DNA of 64,000 nucleotides, taken from assembly GCA_029255685.2 (NCBI GenBank), contig CM055314.2, forward strand, positions 40,923,790-40,987,789, written 5' to 3'. Every line of letters starts with the position of its first letter. Within the stretch, counting starts at the first letter, position 1. This DNA is from Silene conica (taxonomy: Eukaryota > Streptophyta > Magnoliopsida > Caryophyllales > Caryophyllaceae). Under the pieces are notes generated by a model. The model was given only the letters and a program-made list of their open reading frames with translations. It ran no database searches and was not told the DNA's origin. Positions 23,790 to 36,535 of the stretch are shown piece after piece. Both the position numbers and the translations under genes were made by a program.

Positions 23790-24320
23790 ATTTCAACAAG
23801 TATAAGGTTCAACGGTCAACTTAAGACATAACCTACATACTAACACACCTTCACTATCAAGGACTCAGAGGCCAACTCAAGGCATAGACCAAGATATCAA
23901 TAAACACTAGCAATGGGTCCAGAGGTGAACCTAACACATATCCCACTACCAAAACAATGTCGGGTCCAGAGGTGAACTTAACACATATCCCAACATACAA
24001 TTCAAGTAAAGGGTCCAGAGGTGAACTTAACACATATCCCAATGCTACAAACAAGTATTGGGTCCAGAGGTGAACTTAACACATATACCAATACACAGCT
24101 ATCGCACACCGGTTCCAGAGGTAAACTTAACACATATCCCGTGTACGACAACCGATCACGTGTCAGGTCCAGAGGTGAACTTAACACATATCCTGACACG
24201 CCACAAGCAAAACACGTAATGGGTCCAGAGGTGAACTTAACACATATCCCATCACGCGACAAACAACTCACGTGTTAAGCTCAGATGCCAGCTTAAGGCA
24301 TACCTTAACACGCATCAACC
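23790..24320. repeat. LTR minisatellite, units of about 40-55 bp
   Basis: About seven clear copies of a unit with GGTCCAGAGGTGAACTTAAC and ACATATCCC, differing mainly in the spacer between units. They are flanked by more diverged copies such as ACTCAGAGGCCAACTCAAGG. Frames across the array (for example 24021-24278) are repeat artefacts. Confidence 0.9.
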
Positions 24321-24569
24321 AATAACATCCAAAGATAGAAACTAACCTATAGTTCTAACTTCCTAAACCACTAAACATCACTTAATTGATCCCGGGAACT
24401 AAGATGAGGGAGAGCCGGTTTCCCGACCGGGGGGTCTCTATCCTCTCTCCATTCCCGAACCCAATATAGTGTCGCCCATCCTCCGGGGACCTCAAACACA
24501 CGACAAAGGTACAAGGAACGAGTTTCAATCAAAACCGAATAAGCCTTTGAAAGTTATAAACGAAACAAT

Positions 24570-24985
24570 GGGAACAGGGGCTCTCAGCCGGTCCCAGACC
24601 GTCTGCCGGTCCACCGGCTGGGAGTCCCTTCCCATGCCAACAACCGTCTAAGAAATCAATGAGAAGAGGTTCTCAGCCGGTGGACCGTCCGCCGGCCAGC
24701 CGGCTGGGAGTCCCTTCCCAAAACCAATTTTTAAAACTCGAAATATAAGGAGTGACTCTCAGCCGGTGTACCGGCTGCCGGCCTGCCGGCTGGGAGTCAC
24801 TTCCCATACCTTTGCAAACTTTTTCCTAAACCCAAAGAGGGATTCTGAGCCGGTCGACCGGCGGCCGACCTGCCGGCTCAGGATCCTTCCTCAACCAATT
24901 CAACTCAAAAACTCAGAACCAAGACTCTGAGCCGGCCGACCGGCTGCCGGTTAGCCTACCGGCTCAGAGCCCGCTGTACGCAGAT
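24570..24985. repeat. GC-rich inverted units in the LTR
   Basis: Five units about 90-100 bases apart, each with CTCAGCCGG or CTGAGCCGG on one side, CCGGCTGGGAG or CCGGCTCAG on the other, and CCGGTCGACCGG-like sequence between. Each could fold into a short strong stem. The same units occur at 48680-49000 and 51205-51605. Confidence 0.8.
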
Positions 24986-25984
24986 AACGCATTTCCTAAA
25001 ACAATCAAAACTTCACAAATCGATTCAAGGCTTCTAAATTTACAACATACAATGTTTACCCATTACATAAAATCATCAAACACACTAACTACCAGCAATT
25101 AATCCCACAAACAATCCTCAATAAGCAATTGATTTGTATCCGTCTTAAGCATAAATTTCTGAAAGTTACACAATAAGCATATGAAACATCATCCAAGCAT
25201 GTAATCATCATATGTGAACATTCCTATCATGTTACTAAGTTCAAACAACAACAATAACATTAAAAATCAGAAACTTAAACCAATTCAAACAAGAAAAGTG
25301 CTAATATATACAATAAGGCCGAGTTTCTCATTATCGTCACCTTAAAAGCAATTCCTCTCAAAGCTCCTCCTCAACGATGAAGCTATCCACGTCCGGGTCT
25401 TCTAAGCCCTCACCTACATCACGAAAACGGATTTAAGAGACCGAAATGCGGATTCTACAAAAACAGCCCCATTTTCGAAATGAAGGAAATGAACAACGGA
25501 AGTGACGGATGACTTGCAAATTCGATGAGGATTCCAAAAATATATTTATAACCTTGATTCGGTGAACGGATGATGACGGAAATTTGGAAAAGAAGATGAA
25601 GATTTAAGGAGGTTTTGTGAAATGTGAAATGTCTGTGTTTTGATTTTGAAGGAGAACAATATGTCGACATTACACAAGGGTTTAGGGGTTTGTAATTGTC
25701 CTTTCCCGTTTCAAGGAAAACGGGTTGGAATGAACGGGTTTTTATGACATGAATTCAAGTTGCCAAGTTTGTATTCGTCTTAAGGACTTAAGGTTCTTAA
25801 GACGGATCTTACTATTTATTTAAAACACTTTCCCAATAAATTATTAAAATATTATTTTATTACTTAAAATAATTAAAAAACCTTAAAATATATTTTATAA
25901 AAATACGGGATGTTACAATCACCCCAACTTCAAAAAGTTTCGTCCTCGAAACTCGAACGAAGATAAATTCTAACTAACTATACC

Positions 25985-27605
25985 TCAATCGAAAAGAGAA
26001 GGATGCGCAGCACGCATCGATGCCTCGATCTCCCACGTCTGCTCCTCAACATCACCGCAACGCCAAAGGATCTTCACTAAAGGCACCACCTTGCTCCTAA
26101 GCTTCCTGTCCTGACGGTCTAGAATCTTCACGGGACGCTCCTCGAAAGCAAGACTCGGCTCTAAGTTCTCGATCTCTCTAGGAAGAACATGACTCGGGTC
26201 ACTAACATACTTACGAAGCTGAGAAACATGAAAGACACTATGAACCTTGCCCAAACTAGGAGGCAAGTCCAAACGATAAGCATCAGCACCAATCCTCTTC
26301 ACGATCTCAAATGGCCCAATATACTTAGGACTCAACTTGCCCTTTACTCCAAACCTCTTAACGCCCTTCATCGGTGAAACTCTCAAGAAGACTCTGTCAC
26401 CCACCTCAAACTCGAGAGGTCTATGGCGAACATCAGCATAGGATTTCTGCCGATCCTGTGCGGCCTTCATCCTACCTCTGATAAGCTGAACCTGATCAAT
26501 CGTAACAGCTAACTGGTCCGGTCCTAGGTCGTGTACGTCACTCGTTTGATCCCAACAGATCGGACTACGGCACTTCCTACCATAGAGCGCCTCATACGGA
26601 GCCATACCAATAGATGAATGGAAACTGTTGTTGTAGGAAAACTCAACTAACGGTAGACACTGCTCCCAAGAACTCTGGAAATCAAGTGCACAAGCACGGA
26701 GCAAGTCCTCTAACGTCTGAATAGTCCTCTCGGACTGTCCATCAGTCGCGGCATGAAATGCGGTACTCATCAGCAAACGGCTACCCATAGCCTCCTGTAA
26801 AGCCTTCCAAAACCTGGAACAGAAACGAGGATCACGATCAGAAACGATCTCTCTCGGGACACCATGGTAACAGACTATCTCTGCAATATAAGCCCTGGCT
26901 AAACGGTCCATATCCCATGTCTCTCTGATAGGCACAAATCTGGGACACTTAGTTAACCTATCATCCACAACCCAAATCGCATCCTTGCCTCCCACTGTCT
27001 TAGGCAATGCCGTCACGAAGTCCATCGAAATGCACTCCCACTTCCACTGAGGAACGTGGAGCGGCTGTAACAAACCACCTGGCCTCCTATGCTCTATCTT
27101 GACTTGTTGACAAGTCAAGCACCTACTCACGTAATCCAAAATGTCTTTCTTCATCCCGGGCCACCAAAATATAAGTCTCAAGTCCTTGTGCATCTTTTCT
27201 CCGCCCGAATGAACTGAATACGGTGTCAAGTGAGCCTCATCTAAAACCTTCTTCCTCAAATCTGGCACATCTGGAACATACATCCTACCACGGAATCTAA
27301 GGAAACCATCAGCATCAATCACTAAATCTGGTGCAACACCACTCGAAATCTTAGCCTCTAACCTCCGAAAAGCAGCATCTGTAGGCAAACTCTGGCGAAT
27401 CTCCCAATACAATGTCGGCTCGGCAGTCATAGCAGATAACCAATCAAAACCACTACCAACCATCTCTAATCTCAACTTCCGGAACTCGGAACACAACTCA
27501 TCGGGCAATACACGCATAGCACTCATCGAATGAGAAGTCTTGCGACTAAGCGCATCAGCAACCACATTAGCCTTTCCCTCATGATACAATAACTCAATGT
27601 CGTTG
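25985..27605 (-). pseudogene. Gypsy pol of element A, RNase H end and integrase
   Basis: The minus-strand frame is open from the insertion edge at 27605 to a stop at 25985. It starts with IELLYHEGKANVVADALSRK, the end of RNase H. The integrase zinc domain follows (HLTPYSVHSGGEKMHKDL, then CLTCQQVK). The catalytic core has SMDFVTALPK, IVSDRDPRF and TDGQSERTIQTLEDLL, giving the D, D and E residues. The C-terminal part has YGRKCRSPICW, GDRVFLRVSPMKG and HSVFHVSQLRKYV. It ends with VEEQTWEIEASMRAAHPSLF, like the degenerate chromodomain end of plant chromoviruses. Integrase would insert the cDNA into chromosomes. IWVVDDRLTK has Asp where the family has Val. The 5' part of the gene lies at 42002-42717, beyond the solo LTR. 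Confidence 0.88.
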
Positions 27606-29118
27606 ATACCCGTCGTTGTGGGTGTCAAAGATAAGATTTATAAACCAAACTAAAACTATAGATAGTGATAGTAAGGGTCGAACCACAGAGAGGTGAGGAG
27701 TGTTTATTGTTTAAGGTCAATGTTTTAGGGTAACAAATTGGGGGTTTTGGATTGGTTATTACTAAGTCTAGAATAAAATACAATAAAACAAGAAAATAAG
27801 AATGAAATAAAACTTATAAAAAAAAGGATGCTAGGATGTTCGGGTAGTAAATAGCTACGATGGTGTAAATCCTAAGTCAACATCTATTGCAGTCACGTAA
27901 GGGGTGTAACATATCCTTTCGGTCTATGGTACCTAATAGCTCCTTTCGGCCTATGCTATTAGTTCCTAGGTCTCACAATTATCGGGTGTCAACAATAAGG
28001 GTGATTCCTAAATTCTAGGTCACATACCTTTCAGTCTTGAGTAACCTAGCCGTCTTAAGCTGTAAACCAATGCCCTTCCCGTATCTCTCAATCTTGGGTA
28101 GGTCATTACTAACATCCTACAAGTCTCCTTTCAGTCTCATTGTAAGTTATTATAGTCTATGAATTAAAACGGAACAGAAAACATACGCGAGTGGGTCGAC
28201 CGACCGGCTAGCCCAGTCGGCCGACCACCGCCTTGGTCGACCGACCCATTATGTGAGTCGGCCGACCACGGCCCTGCTACAGGTTGGTCTCGGAATTCGC
28301 ACCATCTACGCATATTTACTCCCTACATCCTAACATATAGAATTTAGCTACTCATGGAAATTAAAATAATAACAATAACATTAATAAAAACGGAATTCAT
28401 GATGAACATTAAACTAAGCATGTGATAACAATAAAGGCTTTTGGATTCTAACTTAAACCGGATGCTAATAATTCTAAGACAAGAACAATTGATAAACTGA
28501 AATTGGAAGAAGAATTACCGTAATATGGATTAGGGAAGAAAAGAACAAGCCTTATTGATTATCGTGGAAGGATTGATGAAGAATGAATGAAACTTACAAA
28601 ACAATAACTTTGAAAAGAGAAAACTAACACTAAAGATAAATTGAGAGTTTGTAATTAGATGCAAAAATAAACTAAACTACTGGATTAAGAACTGAATATA
28701 TGACTGAATTCATAACCCTAATCCCGTAACTTAGCTTAAATAGGCGGAATTAAAGAGTTTCCTAATGACCTAAACACTTTAATGGGCTTTGCGGAAACTT
28801 CTGGGTCTGCGCAGAGGTCGGTCGACCTACTTTGTGGGTCGGTCGACCCAATTTCGGGACTGCAGCGCGCGTCGATCTTAAAACAGCTGCCATTTCTTCG
28901 TTAATTATCGTAATCAAGCGATTCTTGCGGCGTTGGAAAGCTAAGAGGATAAGATTTCTCCTCCAACTGGAATCACTCCATTATCAACTCTAGAACTCGA
29001 GATATAGCCATTTGAAACAGGCTGCAATATCGTGGATCGATTCTTTGCTATATGCACCTTTGCTTATGATACCTTCAGCCCTTGAAATGTGCGCTAGCTT
29101 GTTCTTTCGTGTCCTTTG

Positions 29119-30357
29119 TAACAGGTTGTGTTTTGAAGTACCTCTATTAGTGCTGACGTTATGTGATGTCACCCTTTTGTGTTCATTACGTGCCTAGTGA
29201 CTAGGTTGTTAACCATGTGATGGTGAACTTCGGGACGAAGTTCATTTTAAGGAGGGAAGACTGTAATACCTCGTATTTATTTATTATTCGATAATTAATT
29301 TATCGAATATGTTATATCTCATTTCTTTAAGACTCGGGTTGTCATTTTATTAGTTAAACCGAGACTTAGTATTATAAGTTAACTCGAGATAATTCTATAA
29401 GTTCTATATGATAATATCGTATTAGCATTATACTAATCGCTATCGTAAGTATATCGACTAAGCAGATAATGTTGCGTGTTATATTTATACATCGCGTTGA
29501 GGTTGGGTCGTAGTAATTAAGACGAAGGTCGTATTCGTATATGGGTCAAGCCCGAGTCATACTACCGACCAAATATACAAACCCTAACTCCTTTACCTAC
29601 GTTCTAACCCACGACTCCCAAAACCCTAAAATATATACGACTCCCAACTCCCAAAAATCCTAAACGCTATCCTTTCGTTTCCCTCATCAGTGACGGCAGA
29701 GTAGGAACGAGAGAAAGAGAGACGGTGGGTGGTTCAGGGCGGTTTAAGGGTGCTTCAATCGGATCTCAAGCGAGTATAAGGTGAGCCCCGTTTCGTTTTC
29801 GTCTTTGTTATTTACTTTTGCTTCCACCGTGGTTATGATGTCGCCAGGAACGAGTCGCCGTGGTGGCTGGGGCTGGTTGCGTGGGTGAGGGCGAGTGTAG
29901 GGGTTTTGGGTCAGGTGTCGCTGGTGGTCGTAGACGTCGGAGATGGGGGGTTAACGTGTGTCTAATTTACGTTTCCGGGTCTGCTTGCGGGAAAGGGCTT
30001 GGGGTGGTGCCACCGGTGACTCGGGGGAGGTCGACACGGTGATACCACGGTGATAGTATGGGTCTGGTGTCGTGATGGTGGTAGTTCTGGTTGTTGTCGA
30101 GGTTGCGAGTGTTGGTTGCGGGTTCGGTAGAAGTCGCGTCGTGGTAGTCGGGTGTCTAATCCAGCCGTGGTTACGGCTGGGGTGGGACACGCAGGTCTCT
30201 GGTGAGGGTGGTTGGTGGTGGCTACGGCGGTGGTGGTTGCGACAGCAAGGTGGTTGGGTTTTACGCGGGTATAGGTGTCGCGGGTTTGTCTTGGTAGTAC
30301 GTAGTAGTATATTATTACTATTATGATTTTATTATTATTTTATTATTATTATTATTC

Positions 30358-30441
<84 letters not shown>

Positions 30442-31543
30442 GTTATATTATTATTATAACATTGTATTTATTGTTATAGTATTTTAAGTTTTTGTTAAGT
30501 TGAACAATTGAAGGGTTTTACGAGTCGGGAAAGTTACTATTTCGGGAAAGTGTCCATTTTGGGAAACTTTCCACTATTAGAAGGTTACTAATTATAGTAG
30601 GTGTACCTTGTGATATGGGGTTTTGGGAAGATTATTGATTCGTTACAAATACGTGTTTAGGTAACAGTTTCCGCGGGGAACACTTCTAGCGAGCGTTGGA
30701 CTTATCTTCATATCTGCTATTCGAGGTAGGGGAATACCGTATGCCTGTTGATGAGTTATTTGATTATTAAACGTTGTTAACAATGTATGTCTTATTATAT
30801 TGAATGAGTGTGAAATATTGCTTTATTTGATTGAATAATTCTGTGACACGATACGATGTGACGAATATTGGGTCTTGTGATATGGAGCGGAGTATATTGG
30901 GTCTTGTGACTGGTGTGGAGTATATTGGGTCTTGTGACTGGTGTGGAGTATATTGGGTCTTGTGACTGGTGCAGAGTATATTGGGTCTTGTGATTGGTGT
31001 GGAGGTAATGGGTCTTGTGATCGGTGCGGAGTTTATTTGGCGTTGGATCGGTGCGGAGTTTATTTGGCGTTGGATCGGTGCGGAGATTATTTGGCGTTGG
31101 ATCGGTGCGGAGTTTATTTGGTGTTGGATCGGTGCGGAGTTAAGGGATGATTGATCCCAATATATATTTTATAAGTTTGTTTACTTATTTTCCTCTACTC
31201 AACCTCGTGGTTGACCCTGTGTATTCGTGATCACCTGTGATGAACCAAATTATTGGGAGCAGATTGACAGGTGGTTGAGACTATGGGAAGCTATGGGAAG
31301 AAAGAGCTTGGATCTAGACCAGACTAGAGTCTAGATCACCTTAGTCAGTTTAGCACGAGTTGTATTTTCATTTTATAAGACAGTTTGGTTTCAGTTGTTA
31401 AGAACATGTTATGGAGTTTAAATTTTGGTTAAAGTACTGTTTATCTTTCCTTTGTATCTACTACCTCGGGAAACCGAGATGGTGACACCTTTATTTATCT
31501 AAGGAGTCCTAGCACAGGCCTTTAAATAAATGGGGGTGTTACA
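29119..31543 (+). repeat. Left LTR of element B
   Basis: The LTR starts TGTAACAGG. A second PPT-like and LTR-start-like sequence lies 143 bases in (AAGGAGGGAAGAC, then TGTAATACCTCG at 29262). It also has a G-rich block (29850-30300), an uninterrupted TTA array (30305-30440) and 27-28-bp tandem repeats (30864-31146). This LTR preserves the empty site of the LINE found in the right LTR. The frames at 29860-30326 are repeated in the right LTR and are not supported as genes. Confidence 0.92.
30864..31146. repeat. 27-28-bp tandem repeats in the element B LTR
   Basis: The first half repeats TATTGGGTCTTGTGACTGG with GTGTGGAG; the second half repeats GATCGGTGCGGAGTTTATTT with GGCGTTG. The right LTR has the same array at 41119-41401. 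Confidence 0.9.
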
Positions 31544-34500
31544 AAGTGGTATCAGAGCGAACGCTCCTCAGGCCTAAACCAAATGAATAATAATGAACGT
31601 AGGAAGAGTCTGATAAAATGAACCCCGAGATGAAACTTTTAGGAGCCCCAAAAAGGAACGGGATGAGTTAGGGGCCCCCTCACACCAAACCATGGGCCCT
31701 TTTAGTTCTGTCTCGGGAACCAAATGAGAGTAACTTAAGAGTGGGGTAGGTTATATAGTGACCTAGTTATCTTGTACTAACGTACTTGCAGGAGAAGAAT
31801 GAGGTAAGTAATATTTGAGTTATGATTAAGGGTGTGTGTTGGAAAGATATGTGTGATATGAAATGTGGATCAATCTGGATGATTGAATTGAAATTAAGAG
31901 TTTAGAGGTGTAATTGTTGAACAATGGTTAGAGTAATGTGATCATAGTTATGTTGGTACATGGAATGTTCATACGATTATCTAATATTTAAATGACTATC
32001 GTTATTATATGACTTTAATGTTTAACTCCTTGTAAGGATGAGTAATTCAGTTGATCTTATGATTATATGTTATAGTAATCCATGTCTAGTGATATGCGGA
32101 ATGTGTTTCCCTAAGCCATGCACGTACATAGTCATGTGTTGCATATATCGTACTTAAGATTTTATGCCTATTATACGCATTTAAAATTGTTATGAAGTTC
32201 ATAATCAATAGGTAACATCGTAGTAACTCCTAGTTTATATTTCCGTACTTGAATAAGTTGTGATTGTGTGATGGTAGAAGCTAAATTGTTTATATACACC
32301 CGTATAACTGTCGAGTTATACAGTTGAGCCTACTTTCAGTTTCATAATCCTTATCGTTTTCTAGATGATAATTGTTGTTGAAATGAGTAATGAATGTTAA
32401 TATGGTACAAAGTGATGTTTATGCTTCAAATGTATGTCAACGTGTTTCATATTTGAGTATGAAAACTTTATGTATGATAACCCCCTGAGTTGGGTTTACA
32501 ATGCTTGTGTTTTATGTTGATATGAGTTATATCTTTGGGAGAAATAATTCTTTTAGTTGACAGTAGTCAGACTGTTACTGCATAGTCCCGTTTTGACCTA
32601 TTTTTTTTTTGTAAAAGAAATCATTTAAAACTTGGTTATTGCTTGTGCATAGTTCCAGCTCTACTGTTCAGAATGTTCGTTCACGTTTTCAAAATGATAC
32701 GCCATGAAAAATCTTAACGAGTCGATATTCAATTGTGATTTTTGCAAGTTGCCAAAATTTTTGTTGAAATGCTGTAAAGTTATTGTCAAACCGTTTGAGT
32801 TGTAAATATTGTATTAAATAATTTCCTTGAGGTATGCATTCAATACTTTTCCTCTGTTTAGCTAATTCCTTATATTTTCTAAAAGACTATAATTTCTCGC
32901 ACGTTAGCTAAGCTGTTACTTAATTATGATTTTTGTAAGTTGTTGCATAACGTTTAATTGGTGAAGTTGTGAGGTATGTAAGCTTCGTATAAAAGTTTAA
33001 TCAAATGTGAATTATGTGATGTGACCATATGATATCCTGATATGGCTTTAGTAACCTGAATAGTAGGCATAGGGTATGAGTATGAACCCCACTATATGAT
33101 AGCGTAACCTTGTTTATCTCGCCAAGTTTAATATAAAATCATTTCAATTATATGTCTAATTTTAATGATGTGTTGCTCGTATTTGATGTCAAAGGCATGT
33201 TTATCTAAGAAGAGTCTTGCCAAATGGCAAAATGAAATGTAACCGGTGAGCTTATTAGCATGATATAGCAATCTAATGGTTATACGTAATTGTGATTGTG
33301 ATCATTTGAACAATGTGAATCTTGTTGATGTTCTTTCGTATATTGATGGTTATCTCTGTCTAGTTCCCTATGTTATCATATTTATAACCTTTCAAGTAGA
33401 TGGGTATGCCATAAAGTGAATTGCGAATTGCTGTATTTAAATCTGATCACGGAGTATCGAGTTATTAAATAGTTGGCATGAGATTTATGGAAGTACCAGT
33501 GTTGTGAATTCGTTTACTTTTAGCATTAAATCTTCATGCTTCATGAGCTACAATTTACGAGGACAACGTTCTAGTATAGAAGAGTCAGAATGTCTCCGTG
33601 TAGTCTTAACTCCGAACTGTAGCTTGAAAGAATAGTCCTTTGATTGAGTTTATAGCTGCTACAACTGCCATTTCAATGTTTCAAACGTTTCAAAGTATTT
33701 TCAAAGTGATAAACTATGATAAAGCTTGACGTTTGACAATTATGGTGATTGTTTGCAACATGACAAATTCTGTAGTTACGTGTTGATGAAAACCTGCCCG
33801 AATGTTTAATTGTTGCCCAATATATAAAACTCTTATGTTGCAAGACATATATAGTTGTAGTTTCACGATAAATGATGTAAATTGAGTTGTACCTAAGTGA
33901 TCTTGTTAACTTATTGATATTTGGGAATGATAAACAACCTTGTTAGTTTATGATTGTCTATGATTTGTGTATATCTTGTGGAATATGTCAATGCTCCATA
34001 TTTAGTTACGTTGGTTAATCCTGCCATATGTCTCTCCTAAAATATGATTTTGCTTCTATAGTAAGATTATGAACATGAAATGTTTTAAGTTGTTAATTAT
34101 GAACCACGAGTTGTTGATTGTATACATTGGTGTATATCTGTAACTATGTGTTAATATCAGGGGTATAGAAGTCTTAGCTGCTCTGATTCTGTTTTACTGC
34201 GTAACACGATTCTACCGATCCTAATACTCTTGTTACTGTTCGAGGTTATATGTTAACATGATAATTGGTATGGATTTCTTATGAGTGCTTATTTGAGTTG
34301 AATATTAGTTATTATCATTCTACTTTGATTGTTCATGTTTCCTAATGATAAGATAATTAATTGTGGGAGACGGGTTGAGTTGTGAGACGGGTAAACTTTT
34401 GGTAATTGATTAGTTTGAGTTATGTATAAAGATTCTGCAATAGATTGGTTTGGTATAGCGTACAAGCTCTTGTTTTATGAATTGTGGAATTATAAGAATA

Positions 34501-35271
34501 CATGCAAGCATGTTAATGATTTTGTTAAAGGTACTTAGCTGATGGGATGAGTTTGAGGGGATATAGTTGCTCGTGAGTCAACAAAGACCCTGATTGATTT
34601 GACCCTGATTAATTTTGTATTGAGATTGAAATTTTAGTTCAATGTTATATCGAGTTGTTGTATTCTTTGACCTTGACACGTGGGTGAGTAGCTTAGCGTT
34701 TTGTTCTCTGAGTGTTGAGCGGGTCCTTTAATGGAATATTTGACGATATTGATATTGAAATTGAGATGAGAATTGTTACTGGCATTGAGTTATGAGTTAT
34801 TAGGCCGTTGTGCCATATTGTGTGCACGGTCCAGTGTGACCTTGATTATTGAGTTATATTCGGAGTTTGAAATCGATATTGGAATGCAAGTGTTGATTGC
34901 GGTTTTATTCTGCCGGTTCACTCACCCCTTGTCTTTGGTCTTAAATACGACGATGAGTGCGATACTTTGTTACTTGGAGTGAGATGGTATGAGATAGAGG
35001 AATGAGTACGACAGAGTAATGAGCTGGGATTTGTATAATGAGGTTACGGGGACGTAACCGTATTTTAAGGAGGATAGGATTGTAAAATCTTATTGATGTA
35101 TGATATGGCTTGTTGTTAATTATGACATGACTAAGTGGTATGTCGTGATTGTTTGCATATACTTGATAATCTTGACTACTTTTGTTATGCATTTTATTGT
35201 GTTCGTGAAGTACCATTTTACTTAGTTATACGTCAAACTTTGGGGACAAATTTTTCTTAACGAGGGTCTAA
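31544..35271 (+). mobile_element. Non-coding interior of element B (with PBS and PPT)
   Basis: The PBS TGGTATCAGAGC is at 31547-31558 and a purine-rich tract AACGAGGGTCTAA ends at 35271. In between I find only short frames with no gag, protease, reverse transcriptase or integrase motif. Several stretches match the interior of element C. Mobilisation would need proteins from another gypsy element. Confidence 0.85.
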
Positions 35272-36501
35272 TGTAACAGGTCGTGTTTTGAAGTACCTCT
35301 ATTAGTGCTGACGTTATGTGATGTCACCCTTTTGTGTTCATTACGTGCCTAGTGACCAGGTTGTTAACCATGTGATGGTGAACTTCGGGACGAAGTTCAT
35401 TTTAAGGAGGGAAGACTGTAATACCTCGTATTTATTTATTATTCGATAATTAATTTATCGAATATGTTATATCTCATTTCTTTAAGACTCGGGTTGTGAT
35501 TTTATTAGTTAAACCGAGACTTAGTATTATAAGTTAACTCGAGATAATTCTATAAGTTCTATATGATAATATCGTATTAGCATTATACTAATCGCTATCG
35601 TAAGTATATCGACTAAGCAAATAATGTTGCGTGTTATATTTATACATCGCGTTGAGGTTTGGTCGTAGTAATTAAGACGAAGGTCGTATTCGTATATGGG
35701 TCAAGCCCGAGTCATACTACCGACCAAATATACAAACCCTATCTCCTTTACCTACGTTCTAACCCACGACTCCCAAAACCCTAAAATCTATACGACTCCC
35801 AACTCCCAAAAACCCTAAACGCTATACTTTCGTTTCCCTCATCAGTGACGGCAGAGTAGGAACGAGAGAAAGAGAGACGGTGGGTGGTTCAGGGCGGTTT
35901 AAGGGTGCTTCAATCGGATCTCAAGCGAGTATAAGGTGAGCCCCGTTTCGTTTTCGTCTTTGTTATTTACTTTTGCTTCCACCGTGGTTATGATGTCGCC
36001 AGGAACGAGTCGCCGTGGTGGCTGGGGCTGGTTGCGTGGGTGAGGGCGAGTGTAGGGGTTTTGGGTCAGGTGTCGCTGGTGGTCGTAGACGTCGGAGATG
36101 GGGGGTTAACGTGTGTCTAATTTACGTTTCCGGGTCTGCTTGCGGGAAAGGGCTTGGGGTGGTGCCACCGGTGACTCGGGGGAGGTCGACACGGTGATAC
36201 CACGGTGATAGTATGGGTCTGGTGTCGTGATGGTGGTAGTTCTGGTTGTTGTCGGGGTTGCGAGTGGTGGTTGCGGGTTCGGTAGAAGTCGCGTCGTGGT
36301 AGTCGGGTGTCTAATCCAGGCGTGGTTACGGCTGGGGTGGGACACGCAGGTCTCTGGTGAGGGTGGTTGGTGGTGGCTACGGCGGTGGTGGTTGCGGCAG
36401 CAAGGTGGTTGGGTTTTACGCGGGTATAGGTGTCGCGGGTTTGTCTTGGTAGTACGTAGTAGTATATTATTACTATTATGATTTTATTATTATTATTATT
36501 C

Positions 36502-36503
<2 letters not shown>

Positions 36504-36535
<32 letters not shown>

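Larger units (their letters stand above)
23075..25917 (-). repeat. 3' LTR of gypsy element A (2843 bp)
   Basis: It runs from TGTAAAACCCCTCGCG to GGGATGTTACA. It belongs to the same family as the LTRs at 46891-50041 and, inverted, 50175-60654. Inside are a tandem array (23790-24320) and a set of GC-rich inverted units (24570-24985). The start next to CCATA is clean. A TAAGACGG-type inverted stretch lies near 25790. Confidence 0.9.

Noticed and set aside
24021-24278. Overlapping frames on both strands of the LTR minisatellite
   Set aside because: Open only because the unit lacks stops; the translated repeats resemble nothing.
29860-30326. Frames repeated at 36015-36481
   Set aside because: Duplicated only because they lie in the two LTRs of one element; no known domain. 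The pair 8378-8659 and 14440-15132 is rejected for the same reason.
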